A DNA stretch of 64,000 bases from Lasiosphaeris hirsuta (GCA_030549175.1 JAUKUA010000006.1:1922001-1986000), one strand, 5' to 3'; positions 44,547 through 57,511 are shown, numbered from the stretch's first letter. The notes: generated by a model from the letters alone, not told the origin. A program made the numbers and translations.

Positions 44547-45363
44547 GCAATCTTTTTTTTTTGGCGGGCATTTTGGCAACATTTCGTCCCTGTCGCACAA
44601 GTGGGTGGGCGCGGCTGGTGGGCAAGTGCCCTCGCAGGTGGACCACAAGTGTTCAGAGGCGACTCAGGCGGGAGCCAGAGAACGTTCCGGGCTGAACTGC
44701 GCCCCGTTGACTTGCGTACCTGGGCGTACAAGGGGACTTGGCAGACGGCCAAACAGGCCAGGTTTTGCCCAGATTGAGCCAGCAGAAACAAGATTACCCT
44801 GGCGGCGCTCAACAGAGACGAGATGAAGAGATTTCAGCTTGGCCTAGCTTGGCGGCAATCAGCGCAGCCATGGAGCCTGACCCAGAGTGCCACTGGCAGA
44901 GTGCCAGAGTGCCAGAGTGCGGCCAAGTGCTGCCAGAGAGGGCAGGCAATGGAGCGGCAACCCGTTTGGCGCGCCTGGGCAGTCTCCGCCCGTTGTGTTC
45001 TTGCCGGTTTTCCTCGAGTTCAATACCCAGCCTTGAGCCACCTTCCCCCTTCAGCGCCAAGCGCGAAGTGCGTGTGCACTACTGGGCTCGCCTGTATTGC
45101 GTCGTCGCAGAGTGCAGAGGTAGAAAACCAACCATACTTCCTCCTCCCCGTTAAGGGGCCCTTCTTTTGGTTCCTCGGTCCTTTCCGTCATTCCTTCGCC
45201 AACTTCACACAACACCTTACCTTCTCACCCTCTTTCCCTCAGCCGACCTCCCTGTCGACTGATACATCTGGCACTCGTCCTCTCGCCGCTCTCTTCGAAG
45301 GACCCGCCGCCCACCTGCCATCCGTCGTTCACCCCAGCACTCGCCATAGGTGCTCCTGTCAAC

Positions 45364-47458
45364 ATGAAGATGGACCGCGATGCTGTCGTCTCGCCGCGGG
45401 CGGTCGAGGCACTGATTGCCGAGGGACACACGATTGTCATTTATGAAGACTATGTCCTGCAACTGGACTCGTGGCTCACTGCACACCCGGGCGGCCGTAT
45501 GGCTATCATGCACATGGTGGGAAAGGATGCCACCGACGAGATGAACGTGTAGGTCGAAGTTTCCATTGTTGTTCCATTACCTAACCTACCCAATTTGGAA
45601 ACGGAGAATTGGGGGGGTGATGCAGCCACGCCGAATTAGCAGACCTGGTATCGGTCTTGGCCTTTGGTTCCCAGGCCTGGGCCCAGCTGGTTCCAGTGGG
45701 CTGGGTGCGTCGGGAATCTTGGGATCTTGTCAGGTGCAGCACGCGGCGCGCCATTGGTGGACGCCGTCAGGGGATTGCAGTGTGGTGTGCTGACATGATG
45801 CGTGGGGGGGGAATGCAGGTCCCACTCGGCCCGCACCTTGAAGACCATGAAGGCCTTCCGAATTGGCCTAAAGCCGTCCGGATCGTGGACCAACATGACG
45901 GCGCCGATTCGAGGCGGCGTCTTCCGCAAGCACAACAAGACAGACGCCGACGCCGAGCTGGCTGTGGTCGAAGTAACATCGCTTGCATCCCTGTCGAGCG
46001 GCGAGTCAGATGCCGACTCCGGCATCGAATCGGGCACCGAATGCTTCAGCGACACGGAATCCACCATCGACTCTATCATCGCTGTGGATGTCATCGAGCC
46101 CATTGAACAGAGCACCGCCACATTACAATCAGGACCAACCGCGCGGCGAAGAAAGGCTGCCCGCGTTGATGCGGAGCTCAGTGCCGAGGTCGCCATTGAG
46201 AATGCGCGCATCGCCAAGGAGGAGTACATCAACATGGTTGTGCGCCAGGGCATCGAACAGGATCACCTCGAGTATCCGCCCCTGGACGACGCCGTCCAGC
46301 AGGAGATCGTGCGCAAATTCCGCGTCCTCCATCAGAAAGTCTACGATGGGGGTTACTATGACTGTCGCTATCTCGAGTACGGCAAGGAGGCTGTGCGCTA
46401 CTCCATGCTGTTCGCCATGTTTGTTGTCGCCGTGCGCTACCAATGGTACATGACCTCGGCCGCCTTCCTGGGTCTCTTCTGGGTATGTCCGATCTCTCCT
46501 CTTGCTATCGTGGACTCCACTGACGGATGCGTCGCAGCATCAAATCATGTTCACCGCACACGACGCCGGGCATCGCGCCATCACGCACAACTTCGTCTTC
46601 GATACGCTTGTCGGGCTGTTCATCGCCGACTTCTGCTGTGGCTTGTCGATCGGCTGGTGGAAGAGCAGCCATAATGTCCACCACCTAATTACCAACCACC
46701 CGGAGCACGACCCTGATATCCAAAACGTGCCGATCTTCGCCACCTGCCCCTCTTTCTTCAGGTCGATCCGCTCCACCTACTATGACGGCTTCGTTTTCTA
46801 CTGGGACGCGGTCGCCGACTTCCTGGTGCCCTACCAGAAGTACTCGTATTACCCCATCATGGGAGTCGCTCGCTTCAACCTCTACCTTCTGTCATGGCTC
46901 CACGTCCTCTCGAGCAAGGCGTCGTCGCTCGGCGGCAGCAAGGCATGGTGGATCCGACCGACCGAGATGGTCTTTATGGCCTGCTACTGGTTCTTGTTTG
47001 GCTACTGCCTGGTATGGCGCACGCTACCGACCTGGACCATTCGCATTGCCTTCGTGCTGGTGTCGCACATCATCACGATGCCGCTGCATGTCCAGATCAC
47101 CCTGTCCCACTGGGGCATGTCGCACTCGGAGCTCAGCGAGGTCGAGTCCTTCCCCCAGCGCCAGCTGCGCACCACCATGGACGTCGACTGCCCAGCCTGG
47201 TTTGACTTTGTCCACGGCGGTCTGCAGTTCCAGGCGGTCCACCATCTGTTCCCACGCGTGCCGAGGCACAACCTACGAAGGCTGCAGGGGTTGGTCAAGG
47301 AGTTTTGCAACGACACAGGCATCAAGTACTCTATCTACAACTTCACCGACGGCAATGTCAAGGTGCTCGGTCGGCTAGAAATGGTCAGCGAGCAGTTGCG
47401 AATGATGGCCAGCTGCCAAAAGTACATGGCCGAGACAGGTGAGAGCGGGCTCCACTGA
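45364..47458 (+). CDS. Delta-8 sphingolipid desaturase with N-terminal cytochrome b5
   Basis: Three exons, 45364..45548, 45819..46482 and 46538..47458, 1770 nt, 589 aa. The cytochrome b5 domain has haem ligands His41 (HPGG) and His64. An acidic Ser-rich linker (about 90-190) follows. The membrane desaturase has all three His boxes: HDAGH (291-295), HNVHH (328-332) and QAVHH (515-519), the Gln in the last being diagnostic of front-end desaturases. The order and the long linker match fungal delta-8 sphingolipid desaturases, which add a double bond to the long-chain base of ceramide destined for glucosylceramide in the ER. The first intron is long (270 nt). Confidence 0.92.
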
Positions 47459-48191
47459 ACTCTGCGTAGACTGGCTTTTTATGTAGATACTTTCCTAGCT
47501 CTCTAATTTAGCGACAGTCACTTTAGAGTTTTCTCTTGATGAATGCAGGTGCTCAGGCCCATAATTAATGCATCCTCCAAATTTCCCGGCTTTTGAAAGA
47601 ATGCGTGAAAACTTCACTGCGTCCGCGCGTAGTCCAGTGTTCTTACCTTGCCCGAATGGAGGCTCCAAGCTGTCAAACCTTGATCTAGCCAGTCTAGACG
47701 ATGACGTATTTCTTTCTACCTACTCTTTCCTCTACTTGCTGATGCTCCTTTCTCAAATATTGATCACATGCATGTTTAAGCGAAGAAAAAATGAAAGTCC
47801 TTACGCACTGCTGCTCCAGAGATCCATGGATGGATTGGATCAGCTCATCAGTGTAACCCTCACGCGGGCCCAAATTCCATCCTCATCTTCAAACTCGCCT
47901 TTGTCTCCAAAATTGGCGCCGCCAAGTTCCAGACCGTCTCGACAACCTGCACATTTGGTTCCTAGGCGCTGCGGCTGTTCGGTTCAGGTTGCTCCAGCAA
48001 GAACTTCATGTACCTGGGCGATTGCAAACAAATGGACATGTAATTACTTGGTTGAAAATCAGGACTATCACCACGCCGGGGGCTTCTGACACTGCTCCAT
48101 AACATTACAATCCTCAAAAGTCCACGTTACTTGGAAAACATCTCACCTAAGGCCAAGACGTGCCCAGGTTCAGGCCTTGTGTCCAAATGAT
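47459..48191. other. Intergenic region between convergent genes
   Basis: 3' flanks of the desaturase and the SnoaL-like gene; an open stretch on the plus strand has no recognisable domain. Confidence 0.4.
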
Positions 48192-48691
48192 TCATTTCTC
48201 CGTCGGCTTGCCCCCAGCCATCGCCTTCCTGAGCTTGGGGAAGAACTCGTTGGAATAGGCCGAGTCGGCAAACTCCCGAAGGCGCACCAGCTTGTCGCCC
48301 TCCTTGGTCATGTGGAGAACCAGCATGTACTGGTTGGCATAGGGCCCGATGGGGCTCTCGGCGCTGCTCTTGGCCCAGATGGCCACCTTGTTGTTCTCAG
48401 TGTCCTCGATTACATCCAGGACTTCGAGCCGGAGGTTGCGGAAAATGGGGAGCACGGTGTTCTTCTGCCAGGCCTCGTACGCCGCGTTGTCCATGGCCGG
48501 GATCCCGAGGGTGTCTGGGAGGTGCACGGGGTTGTTAATGAGTCGTCCTCTAGTATTTGTGGCGGCACGCTAGACGTACTGGGGAGCATCTCCTGGATGC
48601 ACTCGGGGGCGCGGACCGCCATGATCTTCTCTATGTCCCATGAGTTGTACGCGTCAATGACGTTGAGGACGGTTTGGTGTAGGACAGACAT
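48192..48691 (-). CDS. SnoaL-like/NTF2-fold small protein
   Basis: Two exons, 48691..48580 and 48514..48192 (donor GTACGT, branch ATTAAC, acceptor CCCAG), 144 aa. The pattern is an N-terminal helix (VLNVIDAYNSWDIEKIMAVRAPECIQEMLP), YEAWQKNTVLPIFRN, then strands VLDVIEDTENNKVAIWAKSSAE, YMLVLHMTKEGDKLVRLREFADSAYSNEFF. This is the cone-shaped NTF2-like fold as in fungal SnoaL-like proteins. Such proteins can be isomerases, cyclases or hydratases in secondary metabolism or have no known activity. No biosynthetic cluster surrounds it. Family firm, role unknown. Confidence 0.82.
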
Positions 48692-49624
48692 GGCGATTGG
48701 TGTTGAAGTTGTTACGGGTTGATCACTATCTGAAGGCGATGAAAGTTGAATGTAGGGTGAGGAGGATAAAGCTGGAAGGGGGGTGCCGGGTGAGTTCTAT
48801 CGGCTCCTTAAATACTTTGGAGGACTGAGATCATGTTCAACAAGCGGAGGGGTTGTTGCAATGCTGGAACCGTGTAAGTCCGCTCCTTCCCTCATGTATC
48901 CGGTATGTCGCGGAAAGGGCAATGTCATGCGGTGTCAAAACCCGGAATTAGGGGTATAGACTGGCTTATTTCCCCGTAGTTCAAAGGGGGTTATCCTTTT
49001 ATGGAATATAATCTCGAATACAAAGGCTTGACTACATTGCTCCACGGAATTGAAGCCAAGGACGGCACGTGACGGGAGCGATGTAGCCAAGGAACGCGCT
49101 GTGATAACACATGAGCTCAAGTGGTTATCTTGGGCTTTTTTGCCATCCGAGTGGCACATGTACTGCGTGTCAGCCACAGTAAATGCGGGTACTTCGCGAT
49201 AAATCACGAAATCGGCTGAGACAATTGATCCCGTGCAGTCATAAAAGAAGCCACATCGGGGGAACTAGGCATCCGGCGTCCCACTGGTGGGCCGAACCGG
49301 CGATAGAGTCGCTCCGTCTGAAGTCCGACATCCGATCCGAAACGCCAGCCGAATATTTTCATCGTCATCTTCCTTGCTCTCAGTGCGCTCTGTGGAACTA
49401 AGGACAAAGGTTGTAAGGAGACGTCGGATTCCAAAGAATTGTATGCTTTTTTACTCGTATTCAAGTAGGTATATAGTTCGGTCAATAATATATGTCTCAT
49501 AAGTTCGTCTTGTAACCAGTCGTTGTGTCGTAAAGTCATTCATACTGCCTCCAGATCATACCTCCCCTATTTGTCCTGTTTCGTATTCACCAAAAAAAGA
49601 TAAGAACACCAACTTTGGCCTACT
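48692..49624. other. Intergenic region, no supported gene
   Basis: Promoter of the SnoaL-like gene plus an open stretch at 49204..49539 (minus) with no recognisable features and no good start context. Confidence 0.4.
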
Positions 49625-51415
49625 TTACCTTACCCTTCTTTCTCCCCTCCGGCCCGGCCTTTCCCGGTCCCGGTCCCGGTCCCGGTCCCGGTCCCGCTCA
49701 CGTTCTGACGCTGATCTAGTCGACGCCGACTCCGACCTCGACCGGCTCTTCCGTTCCACCTTCTTCAGCCTTTCTCGCCCCTTAGTTTTGTTCTTTGCTG
49801 CGAGGGGCGGGTACTTTTTGTCAACATCCCTTCCGCCGCGGCCCCGCATGTTCCGCGGCTCTAGCGTGGGCTCAGCACTCGCCGCTTGGGATCGGGCCGA
49901 CCCTGAGAAGGAAGAGCGGCGTGATTTTGCGGCCCTTTCCGGTGGATTGCCGTCCATGGAGAATGAGCTTGAGCGGGAGGATGGCGGTGGAACGGAGCTG
50001 AAGATGGATTCGCGAGCCGTAGAGGCCACGGAAGACGAGCGTGCGGTGTCGGAAGCGTGGCCGTCAAGCTCGGGGCTGAATATGCCCTGCTGAGATCGGC
50101 GGCTCGAAGAGGTGTGAGATGATGAGCGGTAGGAGTGGCCGGTTCTGCTGCCGTGGCCGGCATCCTCACGTGCGTAGTTATTTTTGGGTACAGGGCGCCG
50201 GGAGGACACGGATCGTCGGCGGTCATCGTCGTAATCTCTGTTGTCGTGCTTGGTGGAAGGATTCCTTGAACTGCTGGAAGGGCTGCGTGGGCGTACTGAA
50301 TCTTCAAAGTCGCGTCTGCGGCGTCTGCGTGGGGATTCTCTCAAAGGGTCTCGATCGTCATTCACTGGCACGTAGCTGTCACGGCCGTGACCTCGACTAT
50401 CATAATTGTCTCGAGGGAGGCTGTTGTCCCTGTGCTCAGACACAGGGCGGGCTCGAGCGGGCGCTCTCAAGAGTTCGGATGGTAGCTGTGCTAATCTCTG
50501 ACGAGAAGGGGATATCGGGCGTGACACCCCTTGATCTCGGTGGTGACCGTACTCATGTCGTTCCCCTGGCTGCATATATTGGCTTTCGTTGTGTCCAACA
50601 TGCCATTCCTCCTCTCTCCGCGTGGGCACCCTCCTGCGAGGCCCTGACTCCACTACCACGGGGAACCGTCGCCGAGCTTGATATTCGTGCTGGGCTTCAG
50701 GGGGCGGTGTCCCGAGAACAGTGCCAGATGGAGTTGACAATGGAGACATCCGAACGGCGAATAGCGGAAGGTTGGCTAAATTGTAATACTTCTCGAACAC
50801 CCTCAGATTGACGTGCTCTCCCATGTGTTTCTCCATGCGTCGGGGGTGATTCTTCTGATACCTTTTGGCCTGGGTGACATCTTCACGGAGTTGCTGAGCG
50901 CGGATCTGGCAGAGCTCGAGGATCCCTGGAACCCATCCGCATGCGCTGTGCGAAGCGAGGAGGTAGCTCGTGGCCGATGCAATTCTCACCCACAGAGCAC
51001 ACTCTTGAAGCCTACGTTCAAATACCTCAGTCGGACTCCGTCTCGTGGATCCAATCCAATGCAAACACCGAGCCCAGAAGCTCTTGCCGTATCTTATGTG
51101 GTAATCTACCAGCCGCTGCAGCTCGTCCCGGGAGTAGCGGATGAGGTTTTTCGTCTCGTAGTACAGATCATCTGGTATGTCAAGCCTGTTAATCTCGGCC
51201 TTGAACTCCCGGAGGCGGTCCTTGCAGAACTCTCCATAGATTTGAAGATCGCCCAGGGCTCGCCCCGACGTTAGAATCTCCTTGAACGTGCGGTTGATGT
51301 CGGGGATCTTGATGGCAGCCCCAACCGCGAGTGTGCTGCGGAGTGGTTAACACTGGGACAAGGCTCTGGGTTGCGGGGTTACCCACATTATTGACGCGAT
51401 GGTTGCTGGGTCCAT
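49625..51415 (-). CDS. Arg/Ser-rich protein with helical N-terminal domain
   Basis: Two exons, 51415..51387 and 51335..49625 (51-nt intron, donor GTGGGT, acceptor CGCAG), 1740 nt, 579 aa. The start MDPATIASIITLAVGAAIKI is followed by a helical domain (FCKDRLREFKAEINRLDIPDD, RYSRDELQRLVDYHIRYG) of about 200 residues. The rest is disordered: Arg/Ser/Pro-rich, with many RRRS and SSRS patches, a KSRSRSES stretch and a C-terminal RDRDRDRDRDRERPGRR run encoded by six CCCGGT-type repeats on the plus strand. The tail resembles SR/RD-type low-complexity RNA-binding regions, but no RRM is present. The N-terminus is reminiscent of helical N-terminal domains of fungal signalling proteins. Function unknown. 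Confidence 0.75.
49663..49696 (+). repeat. (CCCGGT)n hexanucleotide repeat in coding sequence
   Basis: About five and a half copies of CCCGGT; on the minus strand they encode alternating Arg-Asp, ending the Arg/Ser-rich protein. Repeat number may vary. Confidence 0.8.
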
Positions 51416-52442
51416 TGTGTACTTTACCGTCGTGTGTGTGTATGTACACCCTCACAACTTGAACCAGAGGGGCAAACCTTGTCCTTGCCTGCGGGCAAGT
51501 AACACAAGGTCAGACAGAAGGAGGGGAAAGAGGGGCCAGAGATGGCCGTGGAGCTGACGCGACATTTTGTCGCGATCTTGGGTTGTCGGTTCTAGTCATA
51601 GCCATGATACCCTGGACGCTACCATTGTGAGGCTTGCAGTGAGGGGCTTAGTCGTGATGCCACGCGCATTAGCGTCCTGGTTGCACAAATGGCCGCCATT
51701 CTTCAAGGCCGGAGGCTGATAAGAGAGCCTTGTGGTCCGGGGTAGAAGACATGACATTGGCTTGCATGTCGAATGGCGACTATGGGGCTGCCGACATCCC
51801 AGCACAGCCCCCGAGGGGAGCCGAGGGCTAATAAGGAGGCTAATAAGGAACAGTGTATCCCGCTGTCCAACAAAAATACTAGTAATAGCTAATTAGCTTC
51901 CCACTTTGCTTAGTAGACTATTGAAGATGGGAGGAATACTGGGGCTGGATTCCTAGTACTGGCCCGGGCAGAACTTCGAGATTACGTCGAGGAAGGGCTG
52001 CATCAAGTTGTGGCCTATTAGACCTGAAAGCTAGATAGATGGGACGACGTCACGACGCACGCCTAGAATATCGAAGTGTAAGAATATGACGTTGGCCAAT
52101 AGTGCACGTTGCAAGAAAACCCTGGGCTGCGGGGCGTCTTGATTAGCTGGATAAGATGGGAAACGGTATATGTGATGCTCAATACGATAAGTCCCAATGG
52201 CTTAGAGAAGCGATCGCAATGCTCGACGTCCCGTAAATAAACCGGGGTTGGAGGAGGGATGGGAGAATGCCAAGCAGACCAGGAAGGCCGGCGGGGGAGA
52301 TAAGATAAGCCATTCTTTATCAGCTTATCAGATGCATGCCAATGATGAAGCCAGCGAGCACCCGTTGCCATCCAGGAATTTGACAATCGACAGTTGACAA
52401 CACTCAGCCATTCACGAGTAGAGCGACTGTCATTTTGCAGCA
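51416..52442. other. Divergent intergenic region
   Basis: About 1 kb between the divergently transcribed Arg/Ser-rich and asparaginase genes. The middle contains a short direct duplication GCTAATAAGGA at about 51828 and 51840. No supported gene. Confidence 0.5.
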
Positions 52443-53917
52443 ATGGAGTACAAGCGCCAGGAGACCCAGCCGCCCAGCGTCAAACCACGCATAATCATCC
52501 ATGGCGGCGCCGGCAACATCACGTCGGCGTCCATCCCGCCCGAGCTCTACAGACAATACCGCGAAGCCCTTCTGACCATAGCAAGTGCCCCCTTTCCATT
52601 TCCCTACCCTGTAGCGCACATACTAACCGTTCCAAACCGCAGCTCTCCAAAACCCACAGCTACATGCTCACCCCCTCGTCCCGAACCGCAACCACCCGAC
52701 CATCCCTCCCCTCGGCCCTCGAGACCGCGACTTACGCCGTCTCCCTGCTCGAAGACAACCCGCTCTTCAACAGCGGCCACGGCGCCGTCTTCACGCGCGA
52801 CGGCATCAACGAGCTTGAGGCGAGCGTCATGGTGTCGCGGGGGTTCGCCAAGCGCGCCGTGGGCGTTATGGGGCTGCGACGGGTGCGCAACCCCATCCTG
52901 CTGGCGCGGCGGATGCTGGAGCACGGGGACGCCGACCTCGGCGTCTTCGACAAGGGGAAGGAGGGCGACCACGTGGTGGTGGGCAACGGGCATGTGGACG
53001 TCCCGTCTGCGCAGGGGCACACGCAGCTGCACGGGGTGACGGCGGAGGCGCTCGCAGTCAAGTATGAGCTGGACATGGTGGAGCCGGGGTACTTCTTCAC
53101 GCAAAGGCGCTGGGACGAGCATGTCCGCGCGCTGGAGAGGGAGCGGGCGGGGCTGGGGGTGGGCACGTGGAGCGCGGATGAGTACCTCCCGCAGGGGACG
53201 GTGGGCGCCGTGGCTCTGGACGGGGAGGGTGTCGTCTGCTGCGCGACGAGCACGGGCGGGCTGACGAACAAGTTGACGGGGCGGATTGGGGATACCCCGA
53301 CCGTCGGCGCGGGTTTCTGGGCCGAGGAGTGGACAGAGCACGGTGACCCTGCTGGTGAGGCGTCGCGGAGCATTCGACGCCCCGGGCCGGCGGTTGTCCT
53401 GTCCGATGCTCTGAGAGGATTGATGGCAGACTGCTTGCCGACGCCCTTGTTGTATGCGCCCGTTCAAGCATCTCCAGATCTGGTAACAACCCGGTCGTTT
53501 GCCGCATCCGGCACCGGGAATGGGGACTCCTTCCTCCGCACCTGTGCGGTGAGGACAGTTGGTTCTATCGCCCGCTTTTCGGGCCTGCCATCTGCCGTAG
53601 CCCTGACAAAGGTTGCTGGGCCCTCTGGTGATCTCGAAAAGAGTGCTGGTGACCGGTGGGGAAGGACTGGCGAAGGAGAAGGCGGTGTGATCGGTATAGA
53701 GTCTGTTATCGTAAGAGATATCGAAGGCAAAGTCGTTGAAACGAGGTCGGATATCCTTCAAGACTTCAATTGTGGAGGCATGTTTCGAGCTTGGATTGAC
53801 AACAATGGTGAGGCATTCATGAGAGTCTGGCGCGAGGACCAAGCAGTGCCTGTTGGGTATCTCGGTGAAGGCATCCCAGAAAACCCGCATGTCTGGAGTG
53901 GTGAGAAGGTCGCTTAG
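52443..53917 (+). CDS. Type-2 L-asparaginase/isoaspartyl peptidase (Ntn hydrolase)
   Basis: Two exons, 52443..52580 and 52643..53917, 470 aa. The intron begins GCAAGT and ends CGCAG with branch TACTAAC: a GC-AG intron, since no GT donor keeps the frame. Family motifs: IIIHGGAGNI at the N-terminus, NPLFNSGHGAVFTRDG, then GTVGAVALD whose Thr232 becomes the catalytic N-terminal Thr after self-cleavage, ATSTGG nearby, and GTGNGDSFLRTCAVRT in the beta subunit. The enzyme hydrolyses Asn or isoaspartyl peptides. An insert in the linker and a long tail (EGIPENPHVW) exceed bacterial lengths but are usual in fungi. Confidence 0.9.
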
Positions 53918-54274
53918 CTATTCGACGCCACCTGGTGAAGATGGCCAAGGCCACATCTCTCGCACAGCTGGTACACCACTGCGATTGAACTTTCACAAAG
54001 AGAGATATTATTTGGATGTATGTCTCCGTTGTAAAGGGCATCCTCGCCCAGTTCGCACATGTGCATGTGGCAGGCGTAACCAACCTATATCTATGTTACA
54101 TGGAACGCCGCCACCCGTAATGCTGACCGTCATGAATGCATACAAAAAAATACACGCCTCGGCCCCACTGGCGAGGCTAGGAAGAAGAGTTGGGAGGTGT
54201 TGGGTCGTCATCTTCATCGTTCGAGGGAAGACTTTTTTAGACGAGGGCTCGGCCTTCCGGATTGGCGTCTCTTC

Positions 54275-54869
54275 CTATGCTAGGACCTGCTCCGAGGGCG
54301 CGACGGGTGCCTAAAAGAAATCTGGTTAGGTCCTGTTTGTCAGGCATCGATCGCCTACTGTCTATTGCTTACATCAAGCTTGGTGCTGCCGGCAGCCATC
54401 CTCTGGAATCCCATGCCGACGCCCTCGATAACCGCGAGAAGCACCGCACAGCCTATTGCGCCATTCCGAATCTGCTTGTATCCGCCCCGAACAGCTAGCG
54501 ATCCACCTGTGAAGAAGCCAGCAATGATGGCGTTCCAGGGATCCTCCTTTTGGCGTATCCCCTTGACGGTGCAGTCGAATGTGCTGAACAGGCCACCCCA
54601 TACACCGAAGTTGCCGCCGAGGACGGGGGCGCGCATCTTAATCGCCGTGAGCGCGCCTATCCGTCGCTCTCCGTACGGGCTGTTCCGGAAACCCTTGATA
54701 CCGTGCCATATCGTGCCACCGACGGCCTGGGAGATGAGTGGTCAGCGGCCGAATCGGACATGACCGTTGCTACGGATCAGACGCGCTGCGTGATACATAC
54801 CCCCATGCTGAACGCACCGCCGAAATCATTGAGGATTACCCATGGGCAAGGGTCGCGTGTGTGATCCAT
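54275..54869 (-). CDS. TIM17: Mitochondrial inner-membrane translocase subunit Tim17
   Basis: Three exons, 54869..54801, 54726..54373 and 54310..54275, 459 nt, 152 aa, all phase 0. [74 protein letters not shown] and [14 protein letters not shown] are the hallmark Tim17 sequence with four membrane helices; Cys8 and Cys75 match the conserved disulphide pair. As part of the TIM23 complex it imports presequence proteins into the matrix and inner membrane. The short last exon ends in APSEQVLA. Confidence 0.95.
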
Positions 54870-57511
54870 CGTGTTTTGTGGTGTTGTGTTAGGACGTCGA
54901 GGTGTGGCAGGCCGGCTCCCAATGACCCCTAGTCGCTGGCGCAACCGGGAAAGTACCGGTAAAAGGAGTGGCTAGGTCGTGAAAATGGCACTTTCTCGAG
55001 TCCCTGGGTTCGGCGGGGCGATTTGGTGGATGGTGTCGATAACGGGGCGCTGGTGTCGCTGGCGGCTGACTGCGAGGTCTGATCGATGATCTCAGAAGCT
55101 GAAGAAAATTATTGCTAGCCCGCAGGCTTGCGCGGAGGCACGGGCCGTTCTCAGAATCTTCGTCGCTTACCTAACCGTCTGATATCAGGGCAACTCGGCT
55201 GTATAATGGTCCGAGAGTATTTCAGCGCGCTTGGGCCATTGGCTGCCGCCGTCTTCGGACCTTACCTACTAACGTGCTTGCGTGCTAATGGAGTCCAATC
55301 CAATTGCCCCGCCATTCCCAAGCCCCCGCTGTAGCTTCAAGCACAATGGCGCTGTGGGTTCCACAGCGTTTTGATTCAGGATCATGACACACAGAAATCA
55401 TGGAGAGGATGGAATGCCTTTGCGGGGACGCTGGAGGTTGGCGGGCCTTTTCGACGGAAGGGACCGCAGATGCATTAACGAACTTCACTCCCGCCCATAG
55501 CGCGTCTCCCAAAGTAGCCTTACGCCCAACGGTTCCATTCCTGGCTGGCAGTCGGCCGAACATCCAATACTGAGGCCGGATTGGACAGAGTGTCGACACC
55601 GAATCCAATCCTTTGACGAAACACACCGAGTGGGCTGGCCGACCACTACTACACAGATTGGTATTTACTCGCCAATCCAGCTTTGACCGCCTCCTCTGCG
55701 GCTCACGAAAACCTGCTGCCGGTTGACGCGATCGATACTCGACGCCGCACTGGGCTCGTGATCATGCTGTGCTGCCCGATGTCGCTGGACTATTGATCCC
55801 CTCACATAGATCAAACTCGACACATTGGGCTTTGGGCTCAGGAACAGCGGCCGCTGCGGCTGCAGGCTTAGTGGAAATGCGGTGTCTGCCATCCAATGCT
55901 GGGGACGGCAATGTGCTACCGTTCCGTGCAACCCACAGGATATATCCCCTCTGGCCGGATTCTAGACACTGCCGTCATGGAGTCATACCACAGCTCCCGC
56001 CCGAGGCCAAGCTGATGGCCCTGCCGTCTGCAGGACTCCAAAATGGCTCACAGTGTTTGAGGAGGAAGAGAGAGAAAAACAGCGCTGCTCCCCTGTTGGT
56101 GTCGTGGCGTTTGTCACCCCCTCTTGGGCCGGATCGGACCGCGGTGGACATCGTTTTAGTATATGAGAGGAGCGGCTGCCCTCCACCACCTCACGCAACT
56201 TGCATCCCTCCTGGAAAACCTGTCTCAGCTCTTTGAGACCTGTCCTCGACCCAATACACCGTAAGGGCGGTGAGATGCCTCCGACTTTCTTCTTCCGACC
56301 AGTGCGCGCTGGTTTATGAGAGCCCGGACCGCCTAAGCTGTTTGTCTGGTTACTCTGCTTCCTCTGCTATGGTGCAGTCCCCCCTGGATCTCGCGTCATT
56401 AGTCGGAACCGGTGAGATCCCGTGCTGCAAGGAAGAATTCGGGCCCAGCAAGCGAAGACTCGCACAAAGCGTACAAAGCACACAAGGCGTACAAATGGAA
56501 CAAGACTCCCTCCAGCACCCTCGCCCGATACCGCGCAACTTCGTCTGGCGACTGCATGGTGGCCGGCGCAGCAGCTCGACCAGCCTACCGGAGACCGAGG
56601 GAGACATGGCCGTGGAGGTGCCAGCGCTGCGTGAGTCGTTTGACCCCTGGGGCCACCACGAGAACCACGACAAGGAGGAGGAAGATGGACGCTGCAAAGG
56701 CTGCAGCAAGATCTCCAAGGCGAGGGCGGCAGCGGCCGCGGCAGCAGCAGTAGCAGCAGCAGGACCAGGCCCTATACCACCATCCCACGGTGAGTCGTTC
56801 TCGATTCCCGGTCAGGCGCGCGTTTGACCACCCTCACCCTCGACGCTGGCCACCCAAAACTCGTCCAATGTGCGGGAATGGCGGCCTTTTTATCCTGCAA
56901 ACCCCCACGCCGTGCCCCAACCCTCCACGCCCTCACCACCTCCCTGCCCTGCCGACCCTGTCGTTCCGGCGCATCGGGCGCTGCACAATTGAAGTTCCGT
57001 CGCCCTGTCGCCACCTCAAGCGAGCTCTCCCCGACCTACCCAGCACTTCCTGTCTGGGCCGCCTGCTGCCACCGTGGGGAGTGCCAACACACGTGTATTC
57101 CCATGTGTCAAGCCGCCCTTTCGAGCTGTCCGAAAGCTCCGCGCTGGCGTTGGCGGTGGGGCTTCTCAGCGCACCCCGACTTTTGGCTTTCCCAGACTGC
57201 GAAAGTCAATTGACCATCCCTGCAAAGGAGCTAAGGTTTTCGAGTGTGGGCTGGCCCTCCTGGTCGGGACAGCGGCGTGAGACCCGCCAAAAAAATGATG
57301 ACATCGGCAAACATCCCGCCCCAGAGCTTCACAGGTCGACGAGATTTTTGCTGGTCGCACCTTCCTTAGTCTTTTTTCCCTCCCTCCCAACTCGTCCCAC
57401 TACACTGCACTTGTCCAGGGTCATGTGCGCAGCTGCAATTAGCGACGACGTGAATTGACAGCCAGCTAATTCTCTCCCTTCTTGCAACCAGAACAACCCA
57501 CGACTCCCACC
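54870..57511. other. Long intergenic region, no supported gene
   Basis: About 2.6 kb between the divergent Tim17 and Dug2 genes. A C/T-rich, CAG-containing stretch at 56400-57450 has open frames in several directions, as GC-rich promoter and leader DNA often does; none shows a domain. A small gene or a spliced 5' leader cannot be excluded. Confidence 0.4.

Larger units (their letters stand above)
42012..45363. other. Intergenic region with microsatellites; desaturase promoter at its right end
   Basis: Small coding-like islands (for example SNTKTVWLVVEDGLRERL and an acidic tail near 43020-43170) have no open continuation. The last ~250 bp before 45364 are CT-rich, as expected for a promoter and 5' leader. 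No supported gene. Confidence 0.45.

Noticed and set aside
44256..44826. Overlapping frames with poly His-Thr or Cys-Val runs
   Set aside because: Produced by the (GT)13 microsatellite read in several frames.
46894..47378. Extra open frames inside the desaturase exon
   Set aside because: Overlap a strongly supported enzyme with all three His boxes; composition is low-complexity Arg/Ser.
50119..50811. 230-codon plus-strand frame
   Set aside because: Antisense of the Arg/Ser-rich gene, whose two-exon model sums to whole codons.
52604..53890. Long minus-strand open frame of 428 codons
   Set aside because: Antisense shadow of the asparaginase gene, rich in Arg and Pro as expected from GC-rich antisense; no domain.
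56270..57458. Several open frames upstream of Dug2
   Set aside because: GC-rich leader DNA open in many frames at once, Ala and Lys runs from CAG repeats, no recognisable family.
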